From Candidatus Poribacteria bacterium (GTDB lineage Bacteria; Poribacteria; WGA-4E; UBA9662): a stretch of 6,986 bases of DNA. Position numbers and translations under genes: made by a program. The first letter of the stretch is position 1, and each line of letters opens with the position of its first letter. The stretch spans positions 2,452-9,437 of the forward strand of contig PACG01000222.1 in NCBI GenBank assembly GCA_002699335.1, in the 5' to 3' direction. The notes beneath the pieces were generated by a model. The model worked only from the letters and a program-made list of their open reading frames with translations. It was not told the DNA's origin and ran no database searches. Positions 1 through 5,875 of this stretch are shown here, piece by piece.

Positions 1-789
1 CTATTGGAGTGGGAGAATTCCCCATTTGGTAAGCCGTTCGTAATTATGGAGAAGATTGATGGAGTTCTATTAGGAACTCTCATAAGCAGATCGAGTGCTC
101 AAGATAAGAAGCAAGAGTTGATAGCCTTGTTTTGTGATCTTTTGTTGAGAATACACAAGTTGGATTGGCGTCCGTTCGTTGAGGATGTGTCGAAATATGA
201 AACTGATAATCCCTTCGAATTCATTGACTCTGAATTGAATAAGAAACGGGCGCTTTGTGAGAGATGTCCCGCATCAGGTTTTCTCCCTGTGCTTGAGTGG
301 CTGGAGCGGAGGCGTGACTTAGTTCCCTGTTCAATCCCCTCATTAGTACACTTAGATTTTCATTTAACAAATGTTCTTGTACGTTCAGATGGTTCACCTT
401 TCGTAATTGATTGGGGTCAGATGGATGTTTTGGACTTTCGCTTCGATTTGGCTTGGACCTCGCTTCTCCTGAGAATGCATAGCGGCATGAAGTTACGAGA
501 TTCTGTTCTTCAGATCTATGAAAGCTTGGCTGGTTTCCAAGTAGAACAGATCGAGTTCTTCGAGGTGCTCGCTTGTTTTAGGAGACTCTTTAATTCTGCC
601 GTATGGTTTACTACGGATCCTGAGAGGGGTGGGACGGATTCAAGGTCGGTCGAAGGATTGTCGGTGGCGGAGGGCTTTTCGGGAATGGAACGGCATAAGG
701 ATGCTGTTAGGAAAGGATACGAAATGTTGGTGGAGTTAACGGACATTCGAGTGCCCGGGTTGGAAAGGTACGCATATTTTCCTGCATGA
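1..789 (+). CDS. APH/choline-kinase-like phosphotransferase, 5'-truncated by window edge
   Basis: The frame is open from the first base, so the true start lies to the left; the TTG at position 4 is not a convincing start because the protein begins in mid-domain. The visible 262 residues match the C-terminal two thirds of the aminoglycoside phosphotransferase/choline kinase fold. Counting from the TTG, a hinge-like strand 'PFVIMEKIDG' (residues 11-20) is followed by a helix with 'LRIHKLDW'. Next comes the catalytic loop HLDFHLTN (H116, D118, N123; pattern HxDxxxxN) and the metal-binding D136 in 'VIDWG'. Family members usually have about 300-350 residues, so roughly 60-90 N-terminal residues (nucleotide-binding loop and lysine) are missing from view. 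The family transfers ATP gamma-phosphate to hydroxyls of small molecules in the cytoplasm. The substrate cannot be told from sequence, and antibiotic resistance should not be assumed because most environmental members are uncharacterised. The catalytic residues seen are intact. Confidence 0.85.
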   Translation, partial: LLEWENSPFGKPFVIMEKIDGVLLGTLISRSSAQDKKQELIALFCDLLLRIHKLDWRPFVEDVSKYETDNPFEFIDSELNKKRALCERCPASGFLPVLEWLERRRDLVPCSIPSLVHLDFHLTNVLVRSDGSPFVIDWGQMDVLDFRFDLAWTSLLLRMHSGMKLRDSVLQIYESLAGFQVEQIEFFEVLACFRRLFNSAVWFTTDPERGGTDSRSVEGLSVAEGFSGMERHKDAVRKGYEMLVELTDIRVPGLERYAYFPA

Positions 790-995
790 TGTATGAGGAA
801 AAAGCGATTCTAGTCGAAGATGAACAGGTATATGCTTATGTTGAACGGAGTGTGAGCTATGTCAACCATATTGGATTGAACTCTCTGTGTTGCTTGTTTC
901 AAAAGGCACGTCTATTTATGTCCTTTTGGAGAGGGCATAACAGGTTATTGTTTATTCTCTGGAGTGTGGTGTCTATTAAAGTATTGTTAGTGTGA
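786..995 (+). CDS. Doubtful small ORF overlapping the phosphotransferase stop
   Basis: A 69-residue frame starts at an ATG that overlaps the preceding stop as ATGA, an arrangement typical of translational coupling. That overlap is the only good argument for it. The product is not recognised. Residues 1-25 are polar and acidic. The remainder is rich in Phe, Leu, Cys and Trp, and the last 20 residues (about 50-69) are hydrophobic enough for one membrane segment with Arg/His before it. No domain or motif is visible, and the composition resembles translated non-coding DNA. If it is not a gene, positions 790-1049 are simply the promoter and leader of the next gene; a weak pair TTGTTA / TGTTAT lies near 985-1014. 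Confidence 0.2.
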   Translation: MMYEEKAILVEDEQVYAYVERSVSYVNHIGLNSLCCLFQKARLFMSFWRGHNRLLFILWSVVSIKVLLV

Positions 996-1049
996 TCTAA
1001 GTATTTTTGTTATTATCATTTTTAGTCAAATAGTAAAGGAGAACGCTCA

Positions 1050-2123
1050 ATGCCTGCCCCGATTTTGAAGCAAGTTGTTCCTCTGACAGTAAACCAGATT
1101 TCTCAGTTTAAGCGTGAGGGATTCTTAGTTCTCCCTGCGGTACTCGATCCGGTGTTCTGCCGGCAGGCACGTGATGAAATGTGGGAGGCCATTCAAGCCC
1201 ACCTGCCCCGTATGAAAAGGGGGGAACCCTCCACATGGACTCCCATTACTGAGGAAGAGAGCTCTAAATTAAAGGCACAGAGACCTCTTGGTGGTGGAGA
1301 CTCGTATTTCAGTGGTAGTGGACATCGTTTTACAGTCCGCAATGGGGCTGAAGAACTCATGCTTAACTTAGGTCCCCGAGCATTATGGGTCATCGCTGAG
1401 CAACTTCTTGGACAGGGGACACTGGTGTGGCCTGCTGGGCTTGATAAGCTAGGTGATGCAGTAGGTCCGTGCTTCATGTGTGATGATGCAGTGGGAGGTC
1501 TTGTTTCCCATGTAGGACACGAGATGGGTTGGCCAGTAAAAGGGACGTTCTCGACGGAGTGGAAGTTGCGGTTACCTAAGACCGGACCAGTATGGCTCAA
1601 TGGGCAAGGGACTCGTGGATTATATTGCACTCTACCGAAAAGTCCGTCCGCTGGCCCCGATTACCGTGGTGCTCACTCTGATGGTGCATGTTATGGACGA
1701 TGGCGGCTACAGATGTCGGCTTACATCGACGACGTGCCACCTAATTCTGGTGGTTTTACCGTGTGGCCTGGAAGCCACACAAGGATTTGGGAAGAGCAAT
1801 GGAGAGCCTTTCAAGCAGGTGAGAAACACACGGATAAGCATTTAGCGGTGCGACATGCGGGAGGTTATAACGATCCTGTCATTGCGGAGATCAAGGATGA
1901 TACTCAACCGTTCGATTGCTATGGTCCCTCTGGCACCGTGGTATTGTGGCACACCAAAATCCTGCATATCGCGGGGCAGAACGTGTCTTCTAACGTCATT
2001 CGTCAAGCGACAATCTATGGTTTCCTCAAAACACCCGTAGCTCTTCCTGACCCACTGGTAGTGGACAACACAAATGGCGACATATGGCGGGACTGGTCCG
2101 ATGAAGTGCGTGCAACCTCTTGA
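1050..2123 (+). CDS. Phytanoyl-CoA dioxygenase (PhyH) family protein, PhyH-1
   Basis: A 357-residue cytoplasmic Fe(II)/2-oxoglutarate-dependent oxygenase of the PhyH superfamily. The N-terminal segment 'QFKREGFLVLPAVLDP' (about 19-34) is the standard family opening. The proximal iron ligands are H209 and D211 in 'GAHSDGACYGRW'. The 'VPPNSGGFTVWPGSHTR' turn follows (about 229-245), then the distal iron ligand H306 in 'ILHIAGQN' and the 2-oxoglutarate-binding R318, 12 residues later. All four key residues are present, so an active oxygenase is expected, most likely a hydroxylase. Compared with the usual 260-300 residues it has a longer middle part (about 60-205), rich in Gly, Trp and Cys, which may shape the substrate pocket. 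The start is set by AAAGGAG at 1035-1041, 8 nt before ATG. It stands alone, with large gaps on both sides. Substrate unknown; the family covers fatty acyl-CoA, natural-product, ectoine and phosphonate oxygenases. Confidence 0.93.
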   Translation: MPAPILKQVVPLTVNQISQFKREGFLVLPAVLDPVFCRQARDEMWEAIQAHLPRMKRGEPSTWTPITEEESSKLKAQRPLGGGDSYFSGSGHRFTVRNGAEELMLNLGPRALWVIAEQLLGQGTLVWPAGLDKLGDAVGPCFMCDDAVGGLVSHVGHEMGWPVKGTFSTEWKLRLPKTGPVWLNGQGTRGLYCTLPKSPSAGPDYRGAHSDGACYGRWRLQMSAYIDDVPPNSGGFTVWPGSHTRIWEEQWRAFQAGEKHTDKHLAVRHAGGYNDPVIAEIKDDTQPFDCYGPSGTVVLWHTKILHIAGQNVSSNVIRQATIYGFLKTPVALPDPLVVDNTNGDIWRDWSDEVRATS

Positions 2124-2187
2124 CGGTATCTGGGTTAGGCAAATGGAGGGGTTGGCTTAATAAGAAATACACAGTGTTCTGTTGCTC

Positions 2188-2217
2188 TTGAGATAAAGAC
2201 CTCGGTTAAGATACAAT
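2188..2217 (+). promoter_or_regulatory. Candidate sigma70-type promoter, TTGAGA-N18-TACAAT
   Basis: TTGAGA (2188-2193) matches the -35 consensus at 5 of 6 positions. TACAAT (2212-2217) matches the -10 consensus at 5 of 6, with an 18-nt spacer. It points toward PhyH-2, about 320 nt upstream of its start, so it would drive a long leader or a separate transcript. This is the best promoter match in the gap; there is no experimental support. Confidence 0.4.
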
Positions 2218-2231
2218 TTGCAAAGTGATCG

Positions 2232-2259
2232 TTTACTTTTCCTGCAAATCTCGTATACT
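2232..2259 (+). promoter_or_regulatory. Second candidate promoter, TTTACT-N16-TATACT
   Basis: TTTACT (2232-2237) matches the -35 consensus at 4 of 6 positions and TATACT (2254-2259) matches the -10 consensus at 5 of 6, with a 16-nt spacer. It lies directly downstream of the candidate at 2188-2217, so the two could be tandem promoters for PhyH-2, or one could be accidental in AT-rich DNA. Confidence 0.25.
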
Positions 2260-2487
2260 GTTTGTTAAATCCAGTTACTGCCAAAGAAACTATCTTTTTA
2301 CCTTGAAACAACGCCCATCATAGAATGCTTCATCTAGCCATGTCATGAATCTGCTGTACCCTTGTCTATGGTTGTCCCAAAGCAGGTAATTGAGGAGATA
2401 AATCGTTGGTCATTAGGTAAAGGCAAATTCCTTCTATCATGGACACCTTCCTGCGGAATGGGAGGCACGCGGTTATAGCAGCAGCTG

Positions 2488-2521
2488 TATAGGTGGCCTA
2501 TATTTCTAGTCAGATTATACT
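2488..2521 (+). promoter_or_regulatory. Palindrome TATAGG-TGG-CCTATA next to a TATACT -10-like box
   Basis: An inverted repeat with 6-bp arms and a 3-nt spacer (2488-2502) sits where the -35 element would be for a TATACT box at 2516-2521. That box would start a short leader carrying the AAGGA ribosome binding site (2530-2534) of PhyH-2. The geometry suits a regulator-dependent promoter with a poor -35. However, 6-bp arms are expected about once or twice by chance in a window this size. Confidence 0.22.
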
Positions 2522-2540
2522 AACCTCATAAGGATGACCG

Positions 2541-3794
2541 ATGTTCAATTCAGATCAATCTGTACTAAGCAAAGCCGACTGGGATTTTTGGAATCAGAAC
2601 GGTTATTTAGTAATTCCAAATGCTGTTCCTTCGGAGCAACTCAAAGCCACAATCGTTGCTATGGAAAGGTTTTTCGGCAAGGATTTTTCCGAACCAAATG
2701 ATTGGTATAAAGAACCACTTTTTCCAGGCGGTATTGCTCCTATGAGTCACGATCAAGAATTGTGGGATAATCGCCAGTCACCCAGATTATATCAAGCTTT
2801 CGCAGAACTTTTTGATACTGAGAAGTTGCGTGTCTCTCAGGACCGTGTTAACCTGAATCCACCCAATAAAGAATCGATCTGGGACAATCATGGAATCATT
2901 CATTGGGATATAGATAGCACTCAACGACCAATTCCGTTTCAGGTTCAAGGAGTTCTGTGCTTAACCGACACAGCTGAAAATCAAGGCGGATTCAGGTGTA
3001 TTCCAGGGTTTCATCGAGAACTTGAAACTTGGGCAGAAAGTCAGCCCGCCGACCGACCTCCTCGAATGTTAAACACGACTGGTCTGAACATCGAATCTGT
3101 TCCTGGCAACGCAGGTGATTTGATTATCTGGCATAGCGCCCTACCACACAGTAATAGTTCTAATATGACTGATCAACCCCGGATAGCCCAATATATTACG
3201 ATGAATCCAGTTACAGGTGATTCCACGGGGAGTGGTTCGCTGCCGCTGGCTCGAACATTTCGTTCAGTATTGGCTGAAGCGTTAGGAGTTGCTGAAGGGC
3301 TTGTTGGTAAATGGTTGTTAGACTATCAAGAAAGCGACGTTGTTTTGGTACAGGTCGATCGATTTGTAGGAGAGCATCCGTATTATCCGGCTTGGCAAGT
3401 TGAGTTTAATGGCAAAATGCGGTATTTACGAAAGCCTTGGGTGAAAAAAATAGATGAACGATCTTTGGCTGTCTATCGTCCTTATGCCATGGGGAACCAT
3501 ATCGATACAGATCCTTTGCCAATTTTTGATGAGGATGCATTTTCTTCTCAATTAGTGGAGGCTATTTTAAAAATTCCAACTCCTCGTTTAAAGTCAAGGT
3601 TGACAGGGAAACAGCTTGATCAATTGCCTAAACTTCTCTCTCAACCACCGAATCAATTTGGGTTTGATCAACGGCTGTGGGACGAAAATAGTATTATTCA
3701 ACTTTTGTCAAATCAGTTTGGTTTAGAAATAGATACTGCGTTTGCTCAGTTGACTCGTTTGGGCCGAAAGTTAGCTGGTGTTGATTCTTGGTAA
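2541..3794 (+). CDS. PhyH-family dioxygenase with large C-terminal domain insertion, PhyH-2
   Basis: A 417-residue protein whose first about 225 residues are a textbook PhyH oxygenase. They open with 'FWNQNGYLVIPNAVP', with iron ligands H121 and D123 in 'IIHWDID'. The strand 'PFQVQGVLCLTDTAENQGGF' leads to the 'CIPGFHRE' turn, distal ligand H203 in 'ALPHSNSSN' and 2-oxoglutarate-binding R214 in 'QPRIAQYITM'. All catalytic residues are kept, so iron/2-oxoglutarate chemistry is expected. Close relatives, as I recall them, are about 270-290 residues and end soon after this point with a tail like LTPLGRKLLGLDPW. Here the very C terminus still reads LTRLGRKLAGVDSW (404-417), but some 170 foreign-looking residues separate it from the core. 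Part of that insert resembles an IS630-type DNA-binding region (see separate entry). The start is supported by AAGGA at 2530-2534, 6 nt upstream; an out-of-frame ATG at 2534 is ignored. Substrate unknown. There are no internal stops, so it looks maintained. Confidence 0.92.
   Translation: MFNSDQSVLSKADWDFWNQNGYLVIPNAVPSEQLKATIVAMERFFGKDFSEPNDWYKEPLFPGGIAPMSHDQELWDNRQSPRLYQAFAELFDTEKLRVSQDRVNLNPPNKESIWDNHGIIHWDIDSTQRPIPFQVQGVLCLTDTAENQGGFRCIPGFHRELETWAESQPADRPPRMLNTTGLNIESVPGNAGDLIIWHSALPHSNSSNMTDQPRIAQYITMNPVTGDSTGSGSLPLARTFRSVLAEALGVAEGLVGKWLLDYQESDVVLVQVDRFVGEHPYYPAWQVEFNGKMRYLRKPWVKKIDERSLAVYRPYAMGNHIDTDPLPIFDEDAFSSQLVEAILKIPTPRLKSRLTGKQLDQLPKLLSQPPNQFGFDQRLWDENSIIQLLSNQFGLEIDTAFAQLTRLGRKLAGVDSW
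3222..3746 (+). other. Inserted region in PhyH-2 with IS630-transposase-like helix-turn-helix character
   Basis: This part of PhyH-2 (residues about 228-402) is not expected in the PhyH fold. Residues 346-396 have the pattern of the winged-helix segment of IS630/Tc1-mariner transposases: PxPRLKSRLT, then QLxxLPxLLSxPP, then FGFDQRLW and a helix ending in QFGLEI. Residues 243-265 (LAEALGVAEGLVGKW followed by LLDYQES) read like the preceding helix-turn-helix of the same family. Between them lie about 80 residues I do not recognise, rich in aromatics (YYPAWQVEF, RYLRKPW, VYRPYAMG). No DDE catalytic domain is present. Seen directly: extra length and the motif spacing. Recalled from family knowledge: the resemblance. 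Inferred: a captured DNA-binding module. Confidence is higher for the second motif than for the first. Confidence 0.45.
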
Positions 3795-4101
3795 GAATAG
3801 AGAATGAATCACTTAATTTCCGCCTCTGTTGCAAATTAAAGGTCTAGAGATTCCAAAGTTAATGTAGGGAATTGGAAAAGTGGGTTTTTAAAGTATACAT
3901 GGGTGGTCTCAGTTAATGCCGATTTTAGTTTTAAGTTGGCTGTGTCCTGTTTGGAGTAACAATATTCTGTAGGACAAGAGATTTGGTAATGCTCAGCGAG
4001 TATGATTTTACTATGTTTTTAAAAGGATGAATTGATGGGGATTGGTTCTGAAATTCTTATCTCTGAGACATCGTTTGGTCCTTTGGTTTTTGCCAGAGAT
4101 T

Positions 4102-4118
4102 TGTTAATATAATTAACA
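4102..4118 (+). promoter_or_regulatory. 17-nt palindrome overlapping a perfect TATAAT box
   Basis: TGTTAATATAATTAACA has perfect 7-bp arms around an ATA centre, and TATAAT (4108-4113) lies inside it. A -35 is weak: TTGGTT at 4083-4088 gives a 19-nt spacer. The position, about 150 nt upstream of PhyH-3 and 30 nt upstream of the short TTG frame, suits a repressible promoter whose operator covers the -10 element. AT-rich DNA yields such sequences by chance more often than mixed DNA, so this is tentative. Confidence 0.35.
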
Positions 4119-4144
4119 TCCACTGCGGAAAGGTGGAGAACTAA

Positions 4145-4240
4145 TTGCATTTGAAATGGTGGAAAGGAATGGGAGTATTATTTCTGCTTTTTTCTTTCGT
4201 GAAGCCAGTAGCAGTGATGGAATGGATTACTTGTAAATAA
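4145..4240 (+). CDS. Possible 31-residue leader-like peptide (very uncertain)
   Basis: A TTG-started frame is preceded by GGTGGAG (4132-4138) at 6 nt. The translation has basic residues (K4, K7) followed by a hydrophobic stretch (about 9-19, GMGVLFLLFSF) and then polar residues, giving a signal-peptide or small membrane-peptide profile. It ends 29 nt before PhyH-3. Chance is a good explanation for a frame this short; nothing else supports it. Confidence 0.13.
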   Translation: MHLKWWKGMGVLFLLFSFVKPVAVMEWITCK

Positions 4241-4269
4241 ACATAGGATTTAGTAAGGATTGAATAATT

Positions 4270-5124
4270 ATGACACCGGAACAACGGTACTTGTTTGATA
4301 TCACTGGTTACTTGCATATTGAGGGGGCTTTAACGGGTTCTGATTTAGAGAAGGCTCAAGCCGCTGCAGACCGATATATCTATAGTGATCCAGCACAATA
4401 CCCTTCGGGGTTTCGGACTCGTCCTCGTGACCTGACCGCCGAGCAAGCTGGGAACTTACCACTGATACGTTATGAAAATGGGTTCGCCTACGATCGGTCA
4501 TTGGAAGCCATGACCATGAGTCCTGCGACTTGGCCAATTATTAAAGAGTTTACAGATAACAAGCCTCGGCTGGTCAGCGGCACATTATCTTATCAAAGTT
4601 ATTGGGAAGATCAACCGCCATTTTCCAACCTAGAGAATCCTGGAGGGTTACATGGAGGACCATTGCCCTTGCTCTACCGCTACCAAGTTAAGGATGAAAG
4701 GGTCTTCTGCAACAATTTCATCTGTTTCTTCTATTTGACTGATGTAGAGCCAGGTGATGGGGGACTTATTGTAGTCCCAGGATCACATAAAGGGGAGTTC
4801 GCTCTTCCAGACTATTTACTTTCTCCCGATGAGGAAGGTCTTGATGCAGTCAAGGATCCGGTTGTTACCAATTTGACACCTAGAGCAGGTGATTTTTTGA
4901 TCATCTCTGAATTGACGACTCATGGCGTCTTGCGCTGGCGACGTAAAGACAAAGATCGGCGGTTCCTGATTTTGCGGTATGTACCACAATATGAGGGTAA
5001 AATGTCGTTACCAGAAGAAATTTTGGAGCGACTTGCCCCTGAAACACAAGAGTTAGTTTCCGTCGCGGGTTATGGACATCAGAAAGAGATCGCTCAACAA
5101 GATATGGTCATCCTCTCTGCGTAG
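4270..5124 (+). CDS. PhyH-family protein with HGG in place of HxD, PhyH-3
   Basis: A 284-residue protein of normal PhyH length. It opens with 'LFDITGYLHIEGAL' (8-21). The metal site region reads 'PGGLHGGPLP', with H128 followed by G129 and G130, so the usual carboxylate ligand (Asp/Glu two residues after His) is a glycine. Downstream are 'FYLTDVEPGDGGLIVVPGSHKGEF' features (154-177), distal His H218 in 'TTHGVL' and a basic strand 'DRRFLILRY' (229-237) that would supply the 2-oxoglutarate-binding Arg. From memory, an HGG-type motif recurs in a large environmental PhyH subgroup, so this is probably a subgroup trait rather than a mutation. The same His-x-Gly/Ala change marks Fe/2-oxoglutarate halogenases, where chloride fills the open site; that function is not established here. 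The start is backed by AAGGA at 4255-4259, 10 nt upstream. Substrate unknown. Confidence 0.9.
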   Translation: MTPEQRYLFDITGYLHIEGALTGSDLEKAQAAADRYIYSDPAQYPSGFRTRPRDLTAEQAGNLPLIRYENGFAYDRSLEAMTMSPATWPIIKEFTDNKPRLVSGTLSYQSYWEDQPPFSNLENPGGLHGGPLPLLYRYQVKDERVFCNNFICFFYLTDVEPGDGGLIVVPGSHKGEFALPDYLLSPDEEGLDAVKDPVVTNLTPRAGDFLIISELTTHGVLRWRRKDKDRRFLILRYVPQYEGKMSLPEEILERLAPETQELVSVAGYGHQKEIAQQDMVILSA

Positions 5125-5183
5125 TGGGATAAACCAAGATGACGATGCTATACTCGAGGTATGGTAATCTAGTTTACCTTGAA

Positions 5184-5212
5184 TTGACAAAAGAGTGATT
5201 TTAAGCTAGGCT
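5184..5212 (+). promoter_or_regulatory. Candidate promoter, TTGACA-N17-TAGGCT
   Basis: A perfect -35 hexamer TTGACA (5184-5189) is followed at 17 nt by TAGGCT (5207-5212), a poor -10 (3 of 6). It lies 41 nt before the start codon of the secreted protein, giving a leader of about 35 nt, and suggests this gene is transcribed separately from PhyH-3. A good -35 with a weak -10 may indicate a regulated or weak promoter. Confidence 0.35.
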
Positions 5213-5253
5213 CTTGGTTTAAAAATTTGTTTAATTGAGAGGGAAATTGAATC

Positions 5254-5715
5254 ATGAAACTAAATCAGAAGCTTTTGTATGTTGTCATCGGAGCACTCCT
5301 ATTAGGGTTTAGCCAAGTAGGTTTTCACCTGACCCAGCAGTACGCATTGGCCGCGGGGCATGAGGCACATGAGCAAGGCCATGAAACTGAATCTCAACAG
5401 GAAAAGATCAAAATTATTCATTTGATTAATTATCCATTAGGAGGTAAAGCCGAGTATTTAGAATGGGTCAAGGAAGTTGGACCAGTCTTAGTACAGGCAG
5501 AAGAAGTGCATAGAATTCGCTCTTATGACAATTTCGACGGTGGAAATCCCCATCGATTGGTTGAAATGGAGTTTGCTAGTATTGAGGATATGCAAAAATT
5601 TCAGCGGAGAAGTGAGATTCGGTCCATTTTAGATGATTTATCGAACCATACCTCGAGTTCTCACACACACACTTTTGTGCAGAGAAGTGATTATTTAAAA
5701 TTAAGCCCACAATAA
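5254..5715 (+). CDS. Secreted small protein with ABM-like (dimeric alpha+beta barrel) domain
   Basis: A 153-residue protein with an N-terminal signal peptide: basic n-region (K2, K6), hydrophobic core about 7-24, and a signal peptidase I-type site after ALA (A31-A33). Export to periplasm or cell surface is expected. The mature N terminus is short, polar and His-rich (H36, H39, H43 within AGHEAHEQGHETE), a possible metal-binding tail. Residues 51-150 show the beta-alpha-beta rhythm of the antibiotic biosynthesis monooxygenase/Dabb-like fold. A first strand 'KIIHLINYPL' is followed by a helix 'KAEYLEWVKEVGPVL', a strand 'RLVEMEFAS', and a helix starting 'IEDMQKFQRRSEIRSIL'. A last strand 'HTFVQRSDYLKL' closes the domain. 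That fold serves cofactor-free oxygenases, heme-degrading enzymes and non-enzymatic dimers; no diagnostic catalytic residue is recognised. GAGAGGG at 5237-5243 precedes the ATG by 10 nt. A strong hairpin follows the stop. Confidence 0.75.
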   Translation: MKLNQKLLYVVIGALLLGFSQVGFHLTQQYALAAGHEAHEQGHETESQQEKIKIIHLINYPLGGKAEYLEWVKEVGPVLVQAEEVHRIRSYDNFDGGNPHRLVEMEFASIEDMQKFQRRSEIRSILDDLSNHTSSSHTHTFVQRSDYLKLSPQ

Positions 5716-5762
5716 TAAATATTGTAGCTCAACAAAACCGGGTTAGATTTAGTAATAATTTT

Positions 5763-5796
5763 GAAGCCCTATTGCCTGAATTAGCAGTAGGGCTTC
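5763..5796. terminator. Strong hairpin between convergent genes, likely transcription terminator
   Basis: Arms GAAGCCCTATTGC (5763-5775) and GCAGTAGGGCTTC (5784-5796) pair over 13 positions with one G-U pair around an 8-nt loop. It lies 47 nt after the secreted-protein stop and 79 nt beyond the stop of the leftward Rieske gene. On the + strand the stem is followed only by TTTGG and on the - strand by AAAATTATTA, so the T-tract is short in both directions. The position between convergent genes favours a terminator shared by both. Confidence 0.62.
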
Positions 5797-5875
5797 TTTG
5801 GTATGTTCATTGGTTATCCTGTGATTTTGGTCAATTTGGATGTTTGGTCGTAACCCAATTCCGATTATTTGATCG

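Larger units (their letters stand above)
2124..2540 (+). other. 417-nt intergenic region between PhyH-1 and PhyH-2
   Basis: No convincing gene or tRNA is seen. It contains two sigma70-like promoter candidates near its left end (listed separately), which would give a leader of roughly 280-320 nt to PhyH-2 or a small RNA. Near its right end are a TATACT box and a short palindrome. A 36-codon frame from ATG 2368 to the stop at 2478 has no ribosome binding site. No clear terminator with a T-tract follows PhyH-1. A small inverted pair TTCC-TGC-GGAA lies near 2448-2458. Confidence 0.6.
3795..4269 (+). other. 475-nt intergenic region between PhyH-2 and PhyH-3
   Basis: No long gene is seen. Two very short frames have plausible ribosome binding sites. 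One is 4035-4112 (25 codons), with AAAAGGA at 4021-4027. The other is a TTG-started frame at 4145-4240, listed separately. A palindrome overlapping a perfect TATAAT is at 4102-4118. An AT-only inverted repeat (TTAATTT/AAATTAA, 3813-3819 and 3833-3839) follows PhyH-2 but lacks the GC stem and T-tract of a terminator. The AAGGATGA preceding the first short frame resembles the one before PhyH-2, which could mean the region contains the decayed start of another gene. Confidence 0.5.

Noticed and set aside
1193..1630. Open minus-strand frame of 145 codons inside PhyH-1
   Set aside because: It is antisense to a well-supported oxygenase, has a Pro/Ser-rich low-complexity translation, and shows no domain.
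2368..2478. 36-codon frame in the gap before PhyH-2
   Set aside because: No ribosome binding site and no recognisable sequence; a frame of this length is expected by chance.
3813..3839. Inverted repeat TTAATTT/AAATTAA after PhyH-2 as a terminator
   Set aside because: The stem is AT-only with a 13-nt loop and no T-tract; too weak and likely by chance.
4301..4537. Open minus-strand frame inside PhyH-3
   Set aside because: Antisense shadow of a gene with clear family motifs; no recognisable protein.
5165..5180. Short inverted repeat GGTAA/TTACC after PhyH-3
   Set aside because: Only 5-bp arms and no T-tract; it does not qualify as a terminator or operator on its own.
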